NCBI GenBank assembly: GCA_003427395.1
Contig: BFEA01000321.1
Span: 783,821 to 826,132 of the forward strand
DNA from: Chara braunii
Taxonomy: Eukaryota; Streptophyta; Charophyceae; Charales; Characeae
DNA: 42,312 bases
Reading direction: 5' to 3'
In this document: one piece after another, positions 10,281-20,011 of the stretch
How positions within the stretch are numbered: the first letter of the stretch is position 1
Layout: every line of letters begins with the position of its first letter
Translations under genes and position numbers: made by a program
The notes under the pieces: generated by a model
What the model was told of the DNA's origin: nothing
What the model saw: only the letters and a program-made list of their open reading frames with translations
Databases searched by the model: none

Positions 10281-10563
10281 AGACGATGACATTCCGTTTC
10301 AAACTTGGTTGCATGTATGAGTCATGGGCATGTGTTTGAGCAAGTCTCACTCACATACATGGCTCAACTCTCACATGATGGAAGTCTATTTGAAACTTGG
10401 TTGCATGCATTAGCCATGGGCATATGTTTGAGCAAGTCTCGCGCACATACATGGCTCAACTCTCACATGATGGCAGTCTATTTCAAACTTGGTTGCATAC
10501 ATGAGCCATGAGCATATGTTTGAGCAAGTCTCACTCACTTTCATGGCTCAACTCCCACATGAT
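10281..10563. repeat. Satellite B, 92-bp monomer, three copies
   Basis: AAACTTGGTTGCAT recurs at 10301, 10393 and 10485, an exact 92-bp spacing, with TTTGAGCAAGTCTC and CATGGCTCAACTC in each copy. It bridges satellites A and C. Confidence 0.9.
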
Positions 10564-13200
10564 GATGTTCCGATTCATACTTGTTTGATCTATCCTCTAT
10601 GTGCATGTGCTTTTCACTAGTTCAAGCATCTCATTGTGAAGTTTATGTATGTTGTGATGTTCCGGTTCATACTTAGTTGATCTCTCCTCTATGTGCATGT
10701 GCTTTTCACTAGTTCTAGCTTCTCATTGTCAAGTTCATATGTGTNTCTCTCCTCTATGTGCATGTGCTTTTCACTAGTTCTAGCTTCTCATTGTCAAGTT
10801 CATATGTGTTGTGATGTTCCGGTTCATACTTAGTTGATCTTTCCTCCATGTGCATGTGTCGTTCACTGGTTCAATCTTCTCATTGTCAAGTTCATATGTG
10901 TTGAGATGTTCCGGTTCATACTTAGTCCATCTCTCTTCCATGTGCATGTTCCTTTCACTAGTCTAGCTTCTCATTCTCAAGTTCATGCATGGTTGTGATG
11001 TTCCGGTACATATTTAGTTGATCTTTCCTCCATGTGCATGTGTCCTTAATTAGTTCGAGTTTCTCATTGTCAAGTTCATGCATATTGTGGTGTTCCGGTT
11101 CATACTTAGTTGATCTTTCCTCCATGTGCATGTGCCTGTCGCTAGTTCAAGCATCTCGTTGTCAAATTCATGTATGTTGTGATGTTTCGGTTCATACTTA
11201 GTTGATCTTTCCTCTATGTGCATGTGTTTTTCAATAGTTCTAGCTTCTCTTTGTCAAGTTCATATGTGTTGTGATGTTCCGGTGCATACTTAGTTGATCT
11301 TTCCTCTATGTGCATGTGCTTTTCACCAGTTCTAGCTTCTCATTGTCAAGTTCATATGTGTTGTGATGTTCCGGTTCACACTTAGTTGATCTTTCCTCCA
11401 TGTGCATATGTCTTTCACTAGTCTAGCTTCTCATTATCAAGTTCATGTATGCTGTAATGTTCCGGTTCCTACTTAGTTGACCTTTCCTTCATGTGCATGT
11501 GTCGTTCACTAGTTCAATCTTCTCATTGTCAAGTTCATATGTGTTGAGATGTTCCGGTTCATACTTAATCCATCTCTCTTCCATGTGCATGTGCCTTTCA
11601 CTAGTCTAGTTTCTCATTGTCAAGTTTATGCATGGTTGTGATGTTCCGGTACATACTTAGTTGATCTTTACTCTATGTGCATGTGTCCTTCATTAGTTCG
11701 AGTTTCTCATTGTCATGTTCATGCATATTGTGGTATTTCGGTTCATACTTAGTTGATATTTCCTCCATGTGCATGTGTTCGTCGCTAGTTTAAGCATCTC
11801 GTTGTCCAATTTATGTATGTTGTGTTGTTCCGGTTCATACTTAGTTGATCTCTCCTCTATGTGCACGTGCTTTTTACTAGTTCTAGCTTCTCATTGTCAA
11901 GTTCATATGTGTTGTGATGTTCCGGTTCATACTTAGTTGATCTCTCCTCCATGTGCATGTGCATTTCACTAGTCTAGCTTCTTATTGCCGGGTTCGTGTA
12001 TGGTTGTGATGTTCCGGTACATACTTAGTTGATCTTTCCTCCATGTGCATGTGTCCTTTATTAGTTCAAGTTCATGCATATTGTGATAATCCGGTTCATA
12101 CTTAGTTGATGTTTCCTCCATGTGCATGTGTTCGTCACTAGTTCAGGCATCTCATTGTCAAGTTCATGTATGTTGTGATGTTCCGGTTCATGCTTAGTTG
12201 CTCTCTCCTCTATGTGCATGTGTTTTTCACTAGTTCTAGCTTCTCATTGTCAAGTTTATATGTGTTGTGATGTTCCGATTCATACTTAGTTGATCTCTCC
12301 TCCATGAGCACGTGCCGTTCACTAGTTCAACATTCTCACTGTCAAATTCATATGTGTTGTGACGTTCCGGTTCATACTTAGTTGATCTTTCCTCCATGTG
12401 CAAGTGCCTTTTAGTAGTGCTAACCTCTCATTGTCAAGTTCATGCATATTGTGATAATCCGGTTCATACTTAGTTCATCTTTCCTCCATGTGCATGTGTC
12501 CGTCATTAGTTCAGGCATCTTATTGTCTAGTTGATGTATGTTGTGATGTTCCGGTTCATGCTTAGTTGGTCTCTCCTCTATGTGCGTATGCTTTTCACTA
12601 GTTCTAGCTTCTCATTGTCAAGTTCATATGTGTTGTGATGTTCCGATTCATACTTAGTTGATCTCTCCTCCATGAGTATGTGTCGTTCGCTAGTTCAATC
12701 TTCTCATTGTCAAGTTCATATGTGTTGTGACGTTCCGGTTCATACTTAGTTGATATTACCTCCATGTGCAAGTGCCTTTCATTAGTCCTACTCTCTCATT
12801 GTCAAGTTCATGTGTGTTGTGGTGTTCCGGTTAATACTTAGTTGATCTCCCTTTTATGTGCATGTGTCTTTCACTAGTCTAGCTTCTAGTTGTCAAATTC
12901 ATGTATGGTGTTATGTTCCGGTTCCTACTTACTTGATCTTTCCTCCATGTGCATGTGTCGTTCACAAGTTCAATCTTCTCATTGTCAAGTTCATGAGTGT
13001 TGTGATGTTCCGATTCATACATAGTTGATCTCTCCTTCATGTGCAAGTGTCTTTCACTAGTTCTAGCTTCTCATTGTCAAGTCCATGTGTGTTTTGATGT
13101 TCCGGTTCGTACTCAGTGGGCCTCTCCTTTATGTGCCTGTGCTTTTTAATCTCTCATTGTCAAATTCATGTGTGTTGTAACATTCCGGTTCATGCCTAGT
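10564..13200. repeat. Satellite C, 92-bp monomer, about 28 copies
   Basis: Each monomer runs GATGTTCCGGTTCATACTTA, then CTCCTCTATGTGCATGTGC, then TTCTCATTGTCAAGTTCATA. The first two starts (10564 and 10656) are 92 bp apart. It shares the period and the GATGxTCCGxTTC start with satellite A, which suggests common ancestry. Monomers differ by scattered substitutions, so the array is not recently homogenised. Confidence 0.92.
10745..10745. other. Single N flanked by identical 64-bp segments: probable assembly join
   Basis: The 64 bases before the N (10681-10744) are repeated exactly after it (10746-10809). The monomer at this point is 65 rather than 92 bp. Two contig ends that overlap but were not merged would give exactly this pattern. 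Confidence 0.7.
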
Positions 13201-13307
13201 TTACCCTTCACTATGAGAAGGGTGACCGGCATTTGGCTGCTACTACTATGGGATGGGTAACCGATATTTGGATGCTACTACGGGGAGCTTATTTGATTAG
13301 GATTAAA

Positions 13308-13310
<3 letters not shown>
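13201..13310. repeat. 35-bp diverged tandem pair at the satellite edge
   Basis: GGGTGACCGGCATTTGG at 13220 recurs as GGGTAACCGATATTTGG at 13255. The pair lies between satellite C and the CT microsatellite. Confidence 0.6.

Positions 13311-13399
<89 letters not shown>
13311..13399. repeat. CT dinucleotide microsatellite
   Basis: About 88 bp of uninterrupted CT. It produces the serine-leucine tract of a spurious ORF. Confidence 0.98.
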
Positions 13400-13403
<4 letters not shown>

Positions 13404-13760
13404 CACCTTGCCCCCTCTCTCTCCCCTCCCCTCACTTGGCATATCACTAACCCCTCTCCCCTCACTTGTTACATTGCCAGGGTGCGAACAGTAAAAAAAG
13501 ATCAGACCTCACTTGGTGGAGAGAGAGGGCATGGGAAGGGTAGCCGGTCCCTTGTGCCACCAAGAAGGCAAAGAAAAAGGACGTTTGGAAAAGTGGGAAA
13601 GGACGGAATCCGGAGAAAGTATAAGTTAAAGCGAGGTCAGTTTGACTCAACCATTTCCCTGACAGCATGACTATGAGAAGAGGATGGGCTGATTGAGGAA
13701 AGAAAGGGAACAAAGAGTAGCCAAAGAGCATGGAAAAAATAGGCATGTGGGAAGGGCTAT

Positions 13761-14556
13761 GTGTTGACCCCAACGGGGGATTGTATGGATCTTTGCTTTG
13801 TGTGGGATTGTGCAGGTAAGTGAAGGTTAGGGATGCCTTAAGCGGAATAGGGCCGGGAGGAACCGGGTAACAAAATGGAAAGGGAAGAGGGGCAAAGGGG
13901 CTACGGGACCTTTGCATAGAGCCAATCCGTGGAAATGACCCTTGTGTTTGAGACTTGAAGTGTTAATGAGAGAATGAAGTGCAATCTTGCTAAGGGGAAT
14001 GAGAAGTTGTGTGTGCATGCATGTAAAGGCCCTGAAAAGACTAAGGCGTCTGCGTCAAGAATGGTGGATGAAACGCATGAGACTTGAAGGGTGCGAGGGG
14101 GAGGATGATATCGCCGCACCCCGATGACGCCGCAAAGTTGCAATGCTTAGGGAAATAGTGTGCGGCCTAAGGATGACGCTTAGCTTGCGCACAAGAGAAG
14201 AAAACCCTCAAAGAACCCCTGGACTGCATGCGTATTGGAAGGAGCAATCGCTTGAGAACACAACCAAGAATCAAAAAAAAAATCAGCGTTGGCCGAATGA
14301 CCAGCGAGACTACCACCCGGCGTAAGGGCTGAGCTACATCCCCAATGTCAAAGCTCTCTCGGGCGATGGCCCACCCCCATCCATCTCAACGCACTAGGTG
14401 GGGGTGACTCTGGGATGAATGGCCCGCGCCCTGAGCATGAGCGTGGGCGGGCCGAGCCAACTGGGACCCGCAGTGGGGTCGACTAAGGCTCGAAAGTCTA
14501 CCGGGGTTTGACCCTACAATGCACTTCGTTTGAGCGAACGGCGGGGTCCAACAAAA
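13761..14556. mobile_element. Possible solo LTR (weak)
   Basis: The segment opens TGTTGACCCC and closes GGGGTCCAACA: TG...CA ends inside a near-perfect terminal inverted repeat, as in LTRs. No second copy was found in the window, the flanks (CTATG versus AAAAA) are not a target duplication, and no primer-binding site or polypurine tract was recognised. The 3' half is GC-rich with several local inversions (GGCCCGC...GCGGGCC). No gene is supported here. Confidence 0.3.
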
Positions 14557-16040
14557 AATAAAAGAAAGGAAAATAAAAGAAAAATTTGAATTTCTTTGTG
14601 ATTTTATTAAAAATTAAAAGAAAAAAAAGTAATCCGATAGGTTTTCTCTATATACCTTGTAAAACCTGTCAAAAATTTTGATCGTCGATACGCGAATTAT
14701 GGTGAGCGTGCGAACAAACTCAAGATCCTAAAACCCTAATTGGGAAAATCCTCATTAGGGAAAACCCTAACTGGGGTTTTAGGAAATGGACCAAACCCCT
14801 AACTTTACACTAAAATCGAAATTTAGAGGAAACTTGCAAACTTTTTAAAATTTGAATTTCCGGCATACTCATCTATTTTAAAAAAATAATGAAAAATATG
14901 TAAAAAAATATTATTTTTTAAATTTTAATTATTTAAAATTTCCTTGTAAGGCCTTTTTAAGAACGGATTAAGCGGCGATTGTCCCGAACCTTTTCCTCAC
15001 GGGGGGAGGGAAAACGCTGCCGAACTTTTTTGAAATTTTTATTTTATTTTGAATTTTTGCTAAATAAATAGAGGAAAATAATTAAAAATTCAGTAAAAAT
15101 AGGTTTAACATTTTTATATTATTCCTCATATTTTTTTACATCCGGTATCACTTGTTGTGGACTTCGTCCGAACCCCATCCCGTCGGGGGGGAGGCGAAAT
15201 CCTGTCAAAAATTTTCTAAATTTACCAGAAATTATTCTAATCAGAAATAAATCAAGAAAATTGACATACTAAGGCAAAATCCTACCTCTAACGGAGGGAA
15301 AGTAAAAAGAAGAATTATTTCGTTTTTTTGTGAATTTTTCCTAATTAAATTTTGATAAAATTTAAAAAATTCCAGAAAAGGCAGGATCAAGAGAGAGAAG
15401 CCAGACGGAAACTGTGGATGACAACTAAATTGGTCCTTTAAGGGTCGGGAAAAGAAAAAGGGTTTTCTCTGATTTTAATTATTTTTTTTGAGTTATTTTC
15501 CGACAAATCAATAAAAATCCAAAGAAAAGTTTAGAAGAGGAGGGACATTCGGGACAAACTCCCTCTTGAACTTTTCCAACCAGCCCTAGATATTGGGACC
15601 AGGGTTCCCAAATTTTGGGGCTGATTTCGATTTTTTCTCCTATATTAATTTTAAATATTCCTTAAAAATCGAATATAACTTAGAAAATTCGAGTAAAGAG
15701 TACCAGCAGGGTAATACATAGGTGCCTTAGCTGTTTGCAACCCTCGTGCCCCGAGGGCGTGCGTGGGAGCACAGTAGGCAGAATTACCTCGAATTGTGTA
15801 CGCGCCTACTACTCGAGGGAACTTGAATAGAAAGCTCGTTAACGCAATTCGAGTCAGGAATTCTGCCTTGTAGTCATCCGAGTTATAATAGACACCGTTT
15901 AGGACATAGCTAGGCAGCGTTTATTCAGGGATCGCCTTCCGAACCGCATCCCTACCGGGGGGAGGCGAAGCGCTGCCAAAATTTTTCTAGGATTATAGAG
16001 TCTCCCTGCCACCATACTTTCCCTCCCAGACGCTATAGGA
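14557..16040. other. AT-rich non-coding region with three GC-rich hairpin motifs
   Basis: About 1.5 kb of A/T-rich sequence without a gene, lying directly upstream of the ORF array. A motif of the form CCGAACCxCATCCCxxCGGGGGGAGG, followed by CGCTGCC and an AAAATTTTT-like tail, occurs at about 14985, 15170 and 15938. AAACCCTAA (telobox-like) words occur near 14732 and 14761 inside a CTAAAACCC/GGGGTTTTAG stem. It may be a long promoter, LTR or leader. Confidence 0.5.
15777..15867. promoter_or_regulatory. Inverted repeat upstream of the ORF array
   Basis: GGCAGAATTACCTCGAATTG (15777-15796) is complementary, with a small bulge, to 15845-15867 (CAATTCGAG...GAATTCTGCC). A TATA-like TTATAATA follows at 15883-15890, about 180 bp before the first ATG of the array. 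A regulatory role is inference. Confidence 0.3.
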
Positions 16041-16067
16041 TTGCCCCCATGTACAACATCTAGTCGG

Positions 16068-16406
16068 ATGTTGCAATCCGAGGCCACAAAGGTGTACAAG
16101 GTCGGCTGTGCGCGGGAGATAGAGCCCTTGGAGCTCATAGAAGGAGGCCTGATAGAGTTTACACTCCCCGGGCGGCTTACTGATTTGCTCGACGGGCAAT
16201 CCCGGTGGAGTTCTGTATTTTTGACCTTTGATGCTTGGCTATGGACACACACAGAGCACATGAGGAGAGAGTACGGAGGTCTGACAGGCGGCCTAGTGAG
16301 GGTTTACCTATATCTAGGAAAGGAAGCGACCAAGGAGGCTGCCTTAAGTCTTGCGACCTGGGGGACTAGCACGATTATCGATAGAGCCCAGCGTTATCTG
16401 CAGTAG
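16068..16406 (+). CDS. Array module A1, unrecognised protein family A
   Basis: About 112 codons from the ATG at 16068; the frame is open further upstream, from near 16041. I do not recognise the family. A1 aligns with A2: GLIEFTLPGR in A1 against GIVALDLPGR in A2, then SRWSS/SRWTS, then D-x-x-LWT. Two divergent copies keeping the same G-x(5)-LPGR-x(9,10)-SRW[ST]S-x(5)-D-x-x-LWT pattern indicates past protein-level constraint. No signal peptide, membrane segment or catalytic motif is evident. It is followed by B1 with no intergenic space of note. A1, A2 and A3 each precede a B copy, so A and B form a repeated pair. Confidence 0.55.
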   Translation: MLQSEATKVYKVGCAREIEPLELIEGGLIEFTLPGRLTDLLDGQSRWSSVFLTFDAWLWTHTEHMRREYGGLTGGLVRVYLYLGKEATKEAALSLATWGTSTIIDRAQRYLQ

Positions 16407-16414
16407 GAGGTTGA

Positions 16415-17101
16415 CGAGTTTCGCACGGACGACGGCAGGACCCGTTAACCTTGCTTCACGAGCGACCTCCTCTCGATATCACAGATGGTCTTTTGATAGC
16501 GTGGGACACCTTTTTCCGTTACTCAGGGACTTGCTTGAGGGCGATCCTCCCCTCTTTTGTGGTGGACTCAGTTTTCGGAGGAGTATGAGGCATAGTGGAG
16601 GCTTACCTCGCGTATAGAGAGCTTGAGACCTTCGTCAGGGGGAGTTTGGACGAGTATTACATATATTACTCCCTCGTGACTGGGGGCCTTCGCTGGGGAG
16701 ACGAGAGGGTTCACCTGATAGAGCTGATCCGCTCGTTAGGGGACGATTACCAGAGAGGAGTGTCGCCACCCTCGTACGTCTGGGATTGGCTGGATCACGA
16801 GCTTCGAGCAGGGCCAGAGTATGTTACTTGTATAGGCAGACTCTTCTCGGAGGATTGGGGGAGCCTGTGGAGCGAGGATCCTGGACGACTCCTAATCCGT
16901 GATTATCAGTTAGTGCGCTACTACCAGGCGATTGGACTTCGTCCATATCGCCTGGAGGACGCGAAGGACGACGAGGAATGGATCGAGGACGGCGACGAGG
17001 AGGAGGCCTGGAAGCCTGACTGGGTCGACTCCGAGAGCGAGAAGGAGATTAACAACACTGACGCAGACTTTCCCAGGATAGGAGTTGCCGTCAGAGTCTA
17101 G
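16415..17101 (+). pseudogene. Array module B1, unrecognised protein family B (one internal TGA)
   Basis: The frame is open from 16415, with a single TGA at 16586-16588, to a TAG at 17099-17101. It aligns with B2 over most of its length: YIYYSLVTGGLRWGDERVHL against WVLYAQFVGGPLVGEQGLQL, then LIELIRSL/LIEFLRAI, then a shared RLL-I-x-(D/S)-(Y/W)-x-(L/I)-x-x-YYQ block. Similarity extends upstream of the internal TGA, where B2 reads GLRRLGE, so the TGA is probably a mutated Arg or similar codon. There is no ATG between the preceding stop and the start of homology, which suggests that B was fused to A or spliced. The C-terminal ~40 residues are strongly acidic. Function unknown. Confidence 0.55.
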
Positions 17102-17222
17102 GAGTTTGGAGTGTGAGGAGTCGTTGCGGACACGAGAGGTATTGATTGGGAGAGTCATCCCGATGACAGTAAGAGTGAGAGGCGACTCCTAATATCAGGA
17201 GGGTTGGTGGAGGAGAGATCCG

Positions 17223-17561
17223 ATGACAGAGCAGGCGGACGGAATCGAGTTCCAGATCGTCAGTGTCAGATGGCCTAGACCGCCCGAGACAGTAGCGCGA
17301 GGCATAGTAGCGCTAGACCTGCCGGGCAGGGGAGTGACTGCGGTCGGGCTAGAGAGTAGGTGGACGTCGACGGTGTTGGGGCCGGATGTGCACCTGTGGA
17401 CGTACATCATCGAGACTTTCGAGCAGGATGGACAGAGGTGGCGGCAAACCGGCACAACGAGTATAGAGGTGGTAGGGCACATCTACTACTCGCTGGAAGT
17501 GCTAGCCACAGTCTACTTTCACGGGCTCGTACATGATCAAGTTGGCGCGAGGAGCAGATAA
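17223..17561 (+). CDS. Array module A2, unrecognised protein family A
   Basis: About 112 codons from an ATG at 17223 to a TAA. This is the clearest member of family A: GIVALDLPGR, then ESRWTSTVLGPDVHLWTY, then a VGHIYYSLEVLA segment matching GIGHLVF in A3. It lies 120 bp after B1 and is in the same reading frame as the following B2, separated by TAA and a TAG (17607-17609). A fused A-B protein broken by two stops is therefore possible. No known domain, hydrophobic helix or cysteine pattern is seen. Paralogy with A1 and A3 is the only functional evidence. Confidence 0.55.
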   Translation: MTEQADGIEFQIVSVRWPRPPETVARGIVALDLPGRGVTAVGLESRWTSTVLGPDVHLWTYIIETFEQDGQRWRQTGTTSIEVVGHIYYSLEVLATVYFHGLVHDQVGARSR

Positions 17562-17609
17562 CGAGGAGGATCCTATGGTCCTGAGGGGGGTCCGTACGAG
17601 GTGAGGTAG

Positions 17610-18404
17610 AGCGACTGCACGGGGGGGGTTCGGAGTGTGACGACGACCTTCCAGATCGGGGGACATTTCCCGTATCCTAGCAGTCGGTTGCGAGTGACAC
17701 TCCCAGTCTTTGAGGCGGAGGAGCTTTGGGGTCTTAGACGCCTGGGCGAGATCTATTTTGCAGCACTCGATTTAGACGGTCTCTGCAGGGGATACGCGGA
17801 TAGGGACTGGGTCCTTTACGCGCAGTTCGTGGGGGGACCACTTGTTGGCGAGCAAGGACTCCAGTTGATTGAGTTTCTACGGGCCATTATGTCAACTGGG
17901 AGCCATGATCCATACTCTCTTTACCAGCCCCTAGGTTTTTGGACGGAGCGAAAGAGAGAGGTACAGAGGCCTGCAAATTATTTAGCAGGAGTGGGACAAC
18001 TGTTAATTGAGACTCGCGAGGAAAGACCGAGCCTCCTCATTTCGAGCTGGGAGATTGAGGAGTATTATCAGCGAGTGTACCCAGAGGCTGACGATCTTAG
18101 GTGGTACGCTGAGAATCGAGATTGGGAGGACTTCGATGACATAGATCCTTGAGGCGATCAGGACCAGGGCTGGGGAGATCTGGCATTAGGCGATCGTGAG
18201 GAGCAGGTACGTAGAGAGGTGCAGCTGAAGGACGGTTGGGGACACCTTCCTAAGGCCAGAGGCTATCCTTTGGGGACAGGGGATAGACGAGGGTGGATAC
18301 GTAGACATGGTGGACGCAGGTCGGGATTATTGACGGAGTTCCGTGAGCATACTCGAGGTGGAAGGAGAGAGGTAGAAAAGATCGTGGGGATTACAGATGG
18401 GTAG
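17610..18404 (+). pseudogene. Array module B2, unrecognised protein family B (one internal TGA)
   Basis: The frame is open from 17610 to a TAG at 18402-18404, interrupted once by TGA at 18150-18152. Homology to B1 begins near 17660 (HFPYPSSRLRVTLPVFEAEE) and runs through GLQLIEFLRAI and SSWEIEEYYQRVYPEADDLR. The segment beyond the TGA is basic and Gly-rich (RRGWIRRHGGRRSG) and in the same frame, so the original protein was probably about 260 residues, with an acidic stretch followed by a basic tail. No ATG precedes the homology. Unrecognised. Confidence 0.5.
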
Positions 18405-18435
18405 GCATGCGACATCCTTTAGACAAGTTTATTGA

Positions 18436-18812
18436 TATCAGCTGCTCACCGAAGGGCGAGGGCCTACGAGAGAGGAGATCGATAATGCCATACAGTCTCT
18501 GAATGAAAAGACGAGGAGAGAAGTTCTCCCGTAGTCGCATACGACTACGTCCAGGGAGGGGGCATAGACCCTTGGCGTGTATATGTTTTTACTTATTACT
18601 TTACTAGCTTGGACGAGTACGACGTGCGAGGTTACATTCCTGCGGCCAGGGCAGGAGGAGATCTGAGTGTACAGGCGTGGAAAACTTTTACTGGATTAGT
18701 GGCAGGAGAGGTGGTAAGATTACAACAGGAGGGGAAGGTAGTCAATTGGGATACTGGGGTCAGAGTGTTCGAAGGAATTCCGAGACCTCCAGTGATAGGA
18801 AGAAAGGTATGA
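18436..18812 (+). pseudogene. Array module C1, unrecognised protein family C (frameshifted)
   Basis: The first part (18436-18531) reads GPTREEIDNAIQSLNEKTRR then EVLP. The reading then shifts frame at about 18531 and continues VVAYDYVQGGG...VYVFTYYFTSLDEYDVRGYIP, ending VFEGIPRPPVIGRKV. Both halves align with C3 (EERQAIVCRLLSSLGKREVIP; YDFVDSGWEERRLYVMIVRF; YDVRIYLP; FGGLPKPP) and C2. A one-base deletion at the CCC-GTA junction would explain the shift. C1 lies between B2 and A3, unlike C2 and C3, which sit near the end of the array. A3 follows in frame directly after the TGA. Confidence 0.55.
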
Positions 18813-18875
18813 GTGACACGAGATGATAGAGTTAGTCACTCGGATCACAGATCCGGGATTGACCTGGATGGTGTG

Positions 18876-19214
18876 ATGAGGAGTGACTCGGATGTGTGGT
18901 TAGCATACGTGCTGACTTGCGATTCAGATTCTTATAGAGTGAAGAAGCTGATAGGGCCGAGAGAGACGACAGTAGGTTACGATGTGCCACTGCCGGTATG
19001 CTTAGAGGAGGTAGCTAGTGTGTCGATTCAACACTCTGGTACTTGGTTGGTGGAAGGGGTTTTCTTGTGGACGGTAATTACAGAGGATAGAGGGTTCGAT
19101 ATTCCCCGACGACTGGAGGGAATAGGGCATCTTGTGTTTGACAAAACACAAGATATAGAGATAGGACTGACACTTGCTGGAGTTAGCCGAGGCTGGTGGA
19201 GATACGAAGCCTGA
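18876..19214 (+). CDS. Array module A3, diverged family A
   Basis: The ATG at 18876 is the first in-frame ATG; the frame is open from 18813. It is about 112 codons to TGA 19212-19214, the same length as A1 and A2. It keeps DVPLP, the FLWT motif and a GIGHLVF block matching VGHIYYS of A2, but has lost the SRW motif, so it is the most diverged member. B3 follows at once in the same frame, with only the TGA between, which supports an ancestral A-B fusion or translationally coupled pair. Function unknown. Confidence 0.45.
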   Translation: MRSDSDVWLAYVLTCDSDSYRVKKLIGPRETTVGYDVPLPVCLEEVASVSIQHSGTWLVEGVFLWTVITEDRGFDIPRRLEGIGHLVFDKTQDIEIGLTLAGVSRGWWRYEA

Positions 19215-19631
19215 GCGGAGTCGATAGTGAGACGGCGACTGGCGTCTTTTGCAGGAGACGGACCCTACACTGTCCGAGTCGTAATTGGGCCTCCTCGCTC
19301 GGTTTACCATCCTGTAGAGAGCTGAAGGTTGCTTCTCCTTACGTTTGTCATAGAACAGACTCACGGGAGCATAGACTGCCTGACTAGAGCAGTTAACCAC
19401 ACGCTGTACGCACTTTGGCTGAGACTAGCGCCTCGATTTAGGGAGGCGTATTACGCGATCTGCGTGGGGTGGGGACCCCCGGACAAGGAGACGTTGAGAG
19501 ACTTGATCGACGTGACTTGCTGGGTAGATTGTCTGAAGCCTGCCGATCTGATCTATTATTGCCGTAGACGCGTAGAGGACAGGTACGTTGGGGTGGAGGA
19601 CCTGAGGTATCTGTTTGAGGACAAGAGATAG
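19215..19631 (+). pseudogene. Array module B3, shortened family B (one internal TGA)
   Basis: In frame with A3. TGA at 19323-19325 interrupts, and the end is TAG 19629-19631. After the stop it reads YYAICVGWGPPDKETLRDLI, then PADLIYYCRRRVEDRYVGVE then DLRYLFED. This aligns with B1 (YYSLVTGGLRWGDERVHLIE; PPSYVWDWLDHELRAG; IGRLFSED). The acidic C-terminal tail of B1/B2 is absent. Homology is moderate and was judged by eye. Confidence 0.45.
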
Positions 19632-19636
19632 CAAGT

Positions 19637-19906
19637 ATGCCAGGTCGGACAGCTTCGGGGATTAATGTAAGCAGGCAATTAGTGAACGAGGGTTTCCTAC
19701 TCAGGGCACACATAGACGAGTACCTGTCGGAGCGCGAGTGTTTTCTGCAAGCAAGAGAATTCATTCGTGAATACAGGCCAGGAGTCCTCGAATGCGTAAC
19801 TTTCCAGACCAAGATAACATAAGAGGTGATGGTATGGTCAGTTGGGTACCTACGCGCGGAATTGTTCTTTCATGAGACGGTAGCGGAAGCTAGGAGTAGA
19901 GTATGA
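19637..19906 (+). pseudogene. Array module D1, unrecognised protein family D (internal TAA)
   Basis: From 19637 to TGA 19904-19906, with TAA at 19820-19822. It reads VSRQLVNEGFLLRAHIDEYL, SERECFLQAREFIREYRPGV, then after the stop EVMVWSVGYLRAELFFHETV and AEARSRV. It aligns end to end with D2, and both sides of the stop match, so the TAA (Tyr in D2) is a simple nonsense change. It starts five bases after B3. Its small size (about 90 residues) and alternating charge suggest a compact helical protein. Function unknown. Confidence 0.5.
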
Positions 19907-20011
19907 GTCAAGTTACCTTGTCATGTTAGAGCGTGAGCGGCCACTCGATATGGACCCCGAGCTTCGTATTCGCTCTGGTGGGATCGCAGAGGGTCCGACT
20001 CTTGGAGGAGT

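Noticed and set aside
10305-10511. 68-codon ORF with repeated MSHGHVFEQV-like peptide
   Set aside because: It is the 92-bp satellite B read through; 92 is not a multiple of three and the frame closes after two units.
13233-13670. 145-codon ORF with a long SLSLSL tract
   Set aside because: It is driven by the CT microsatellite, with no homologous or motif content on either side.
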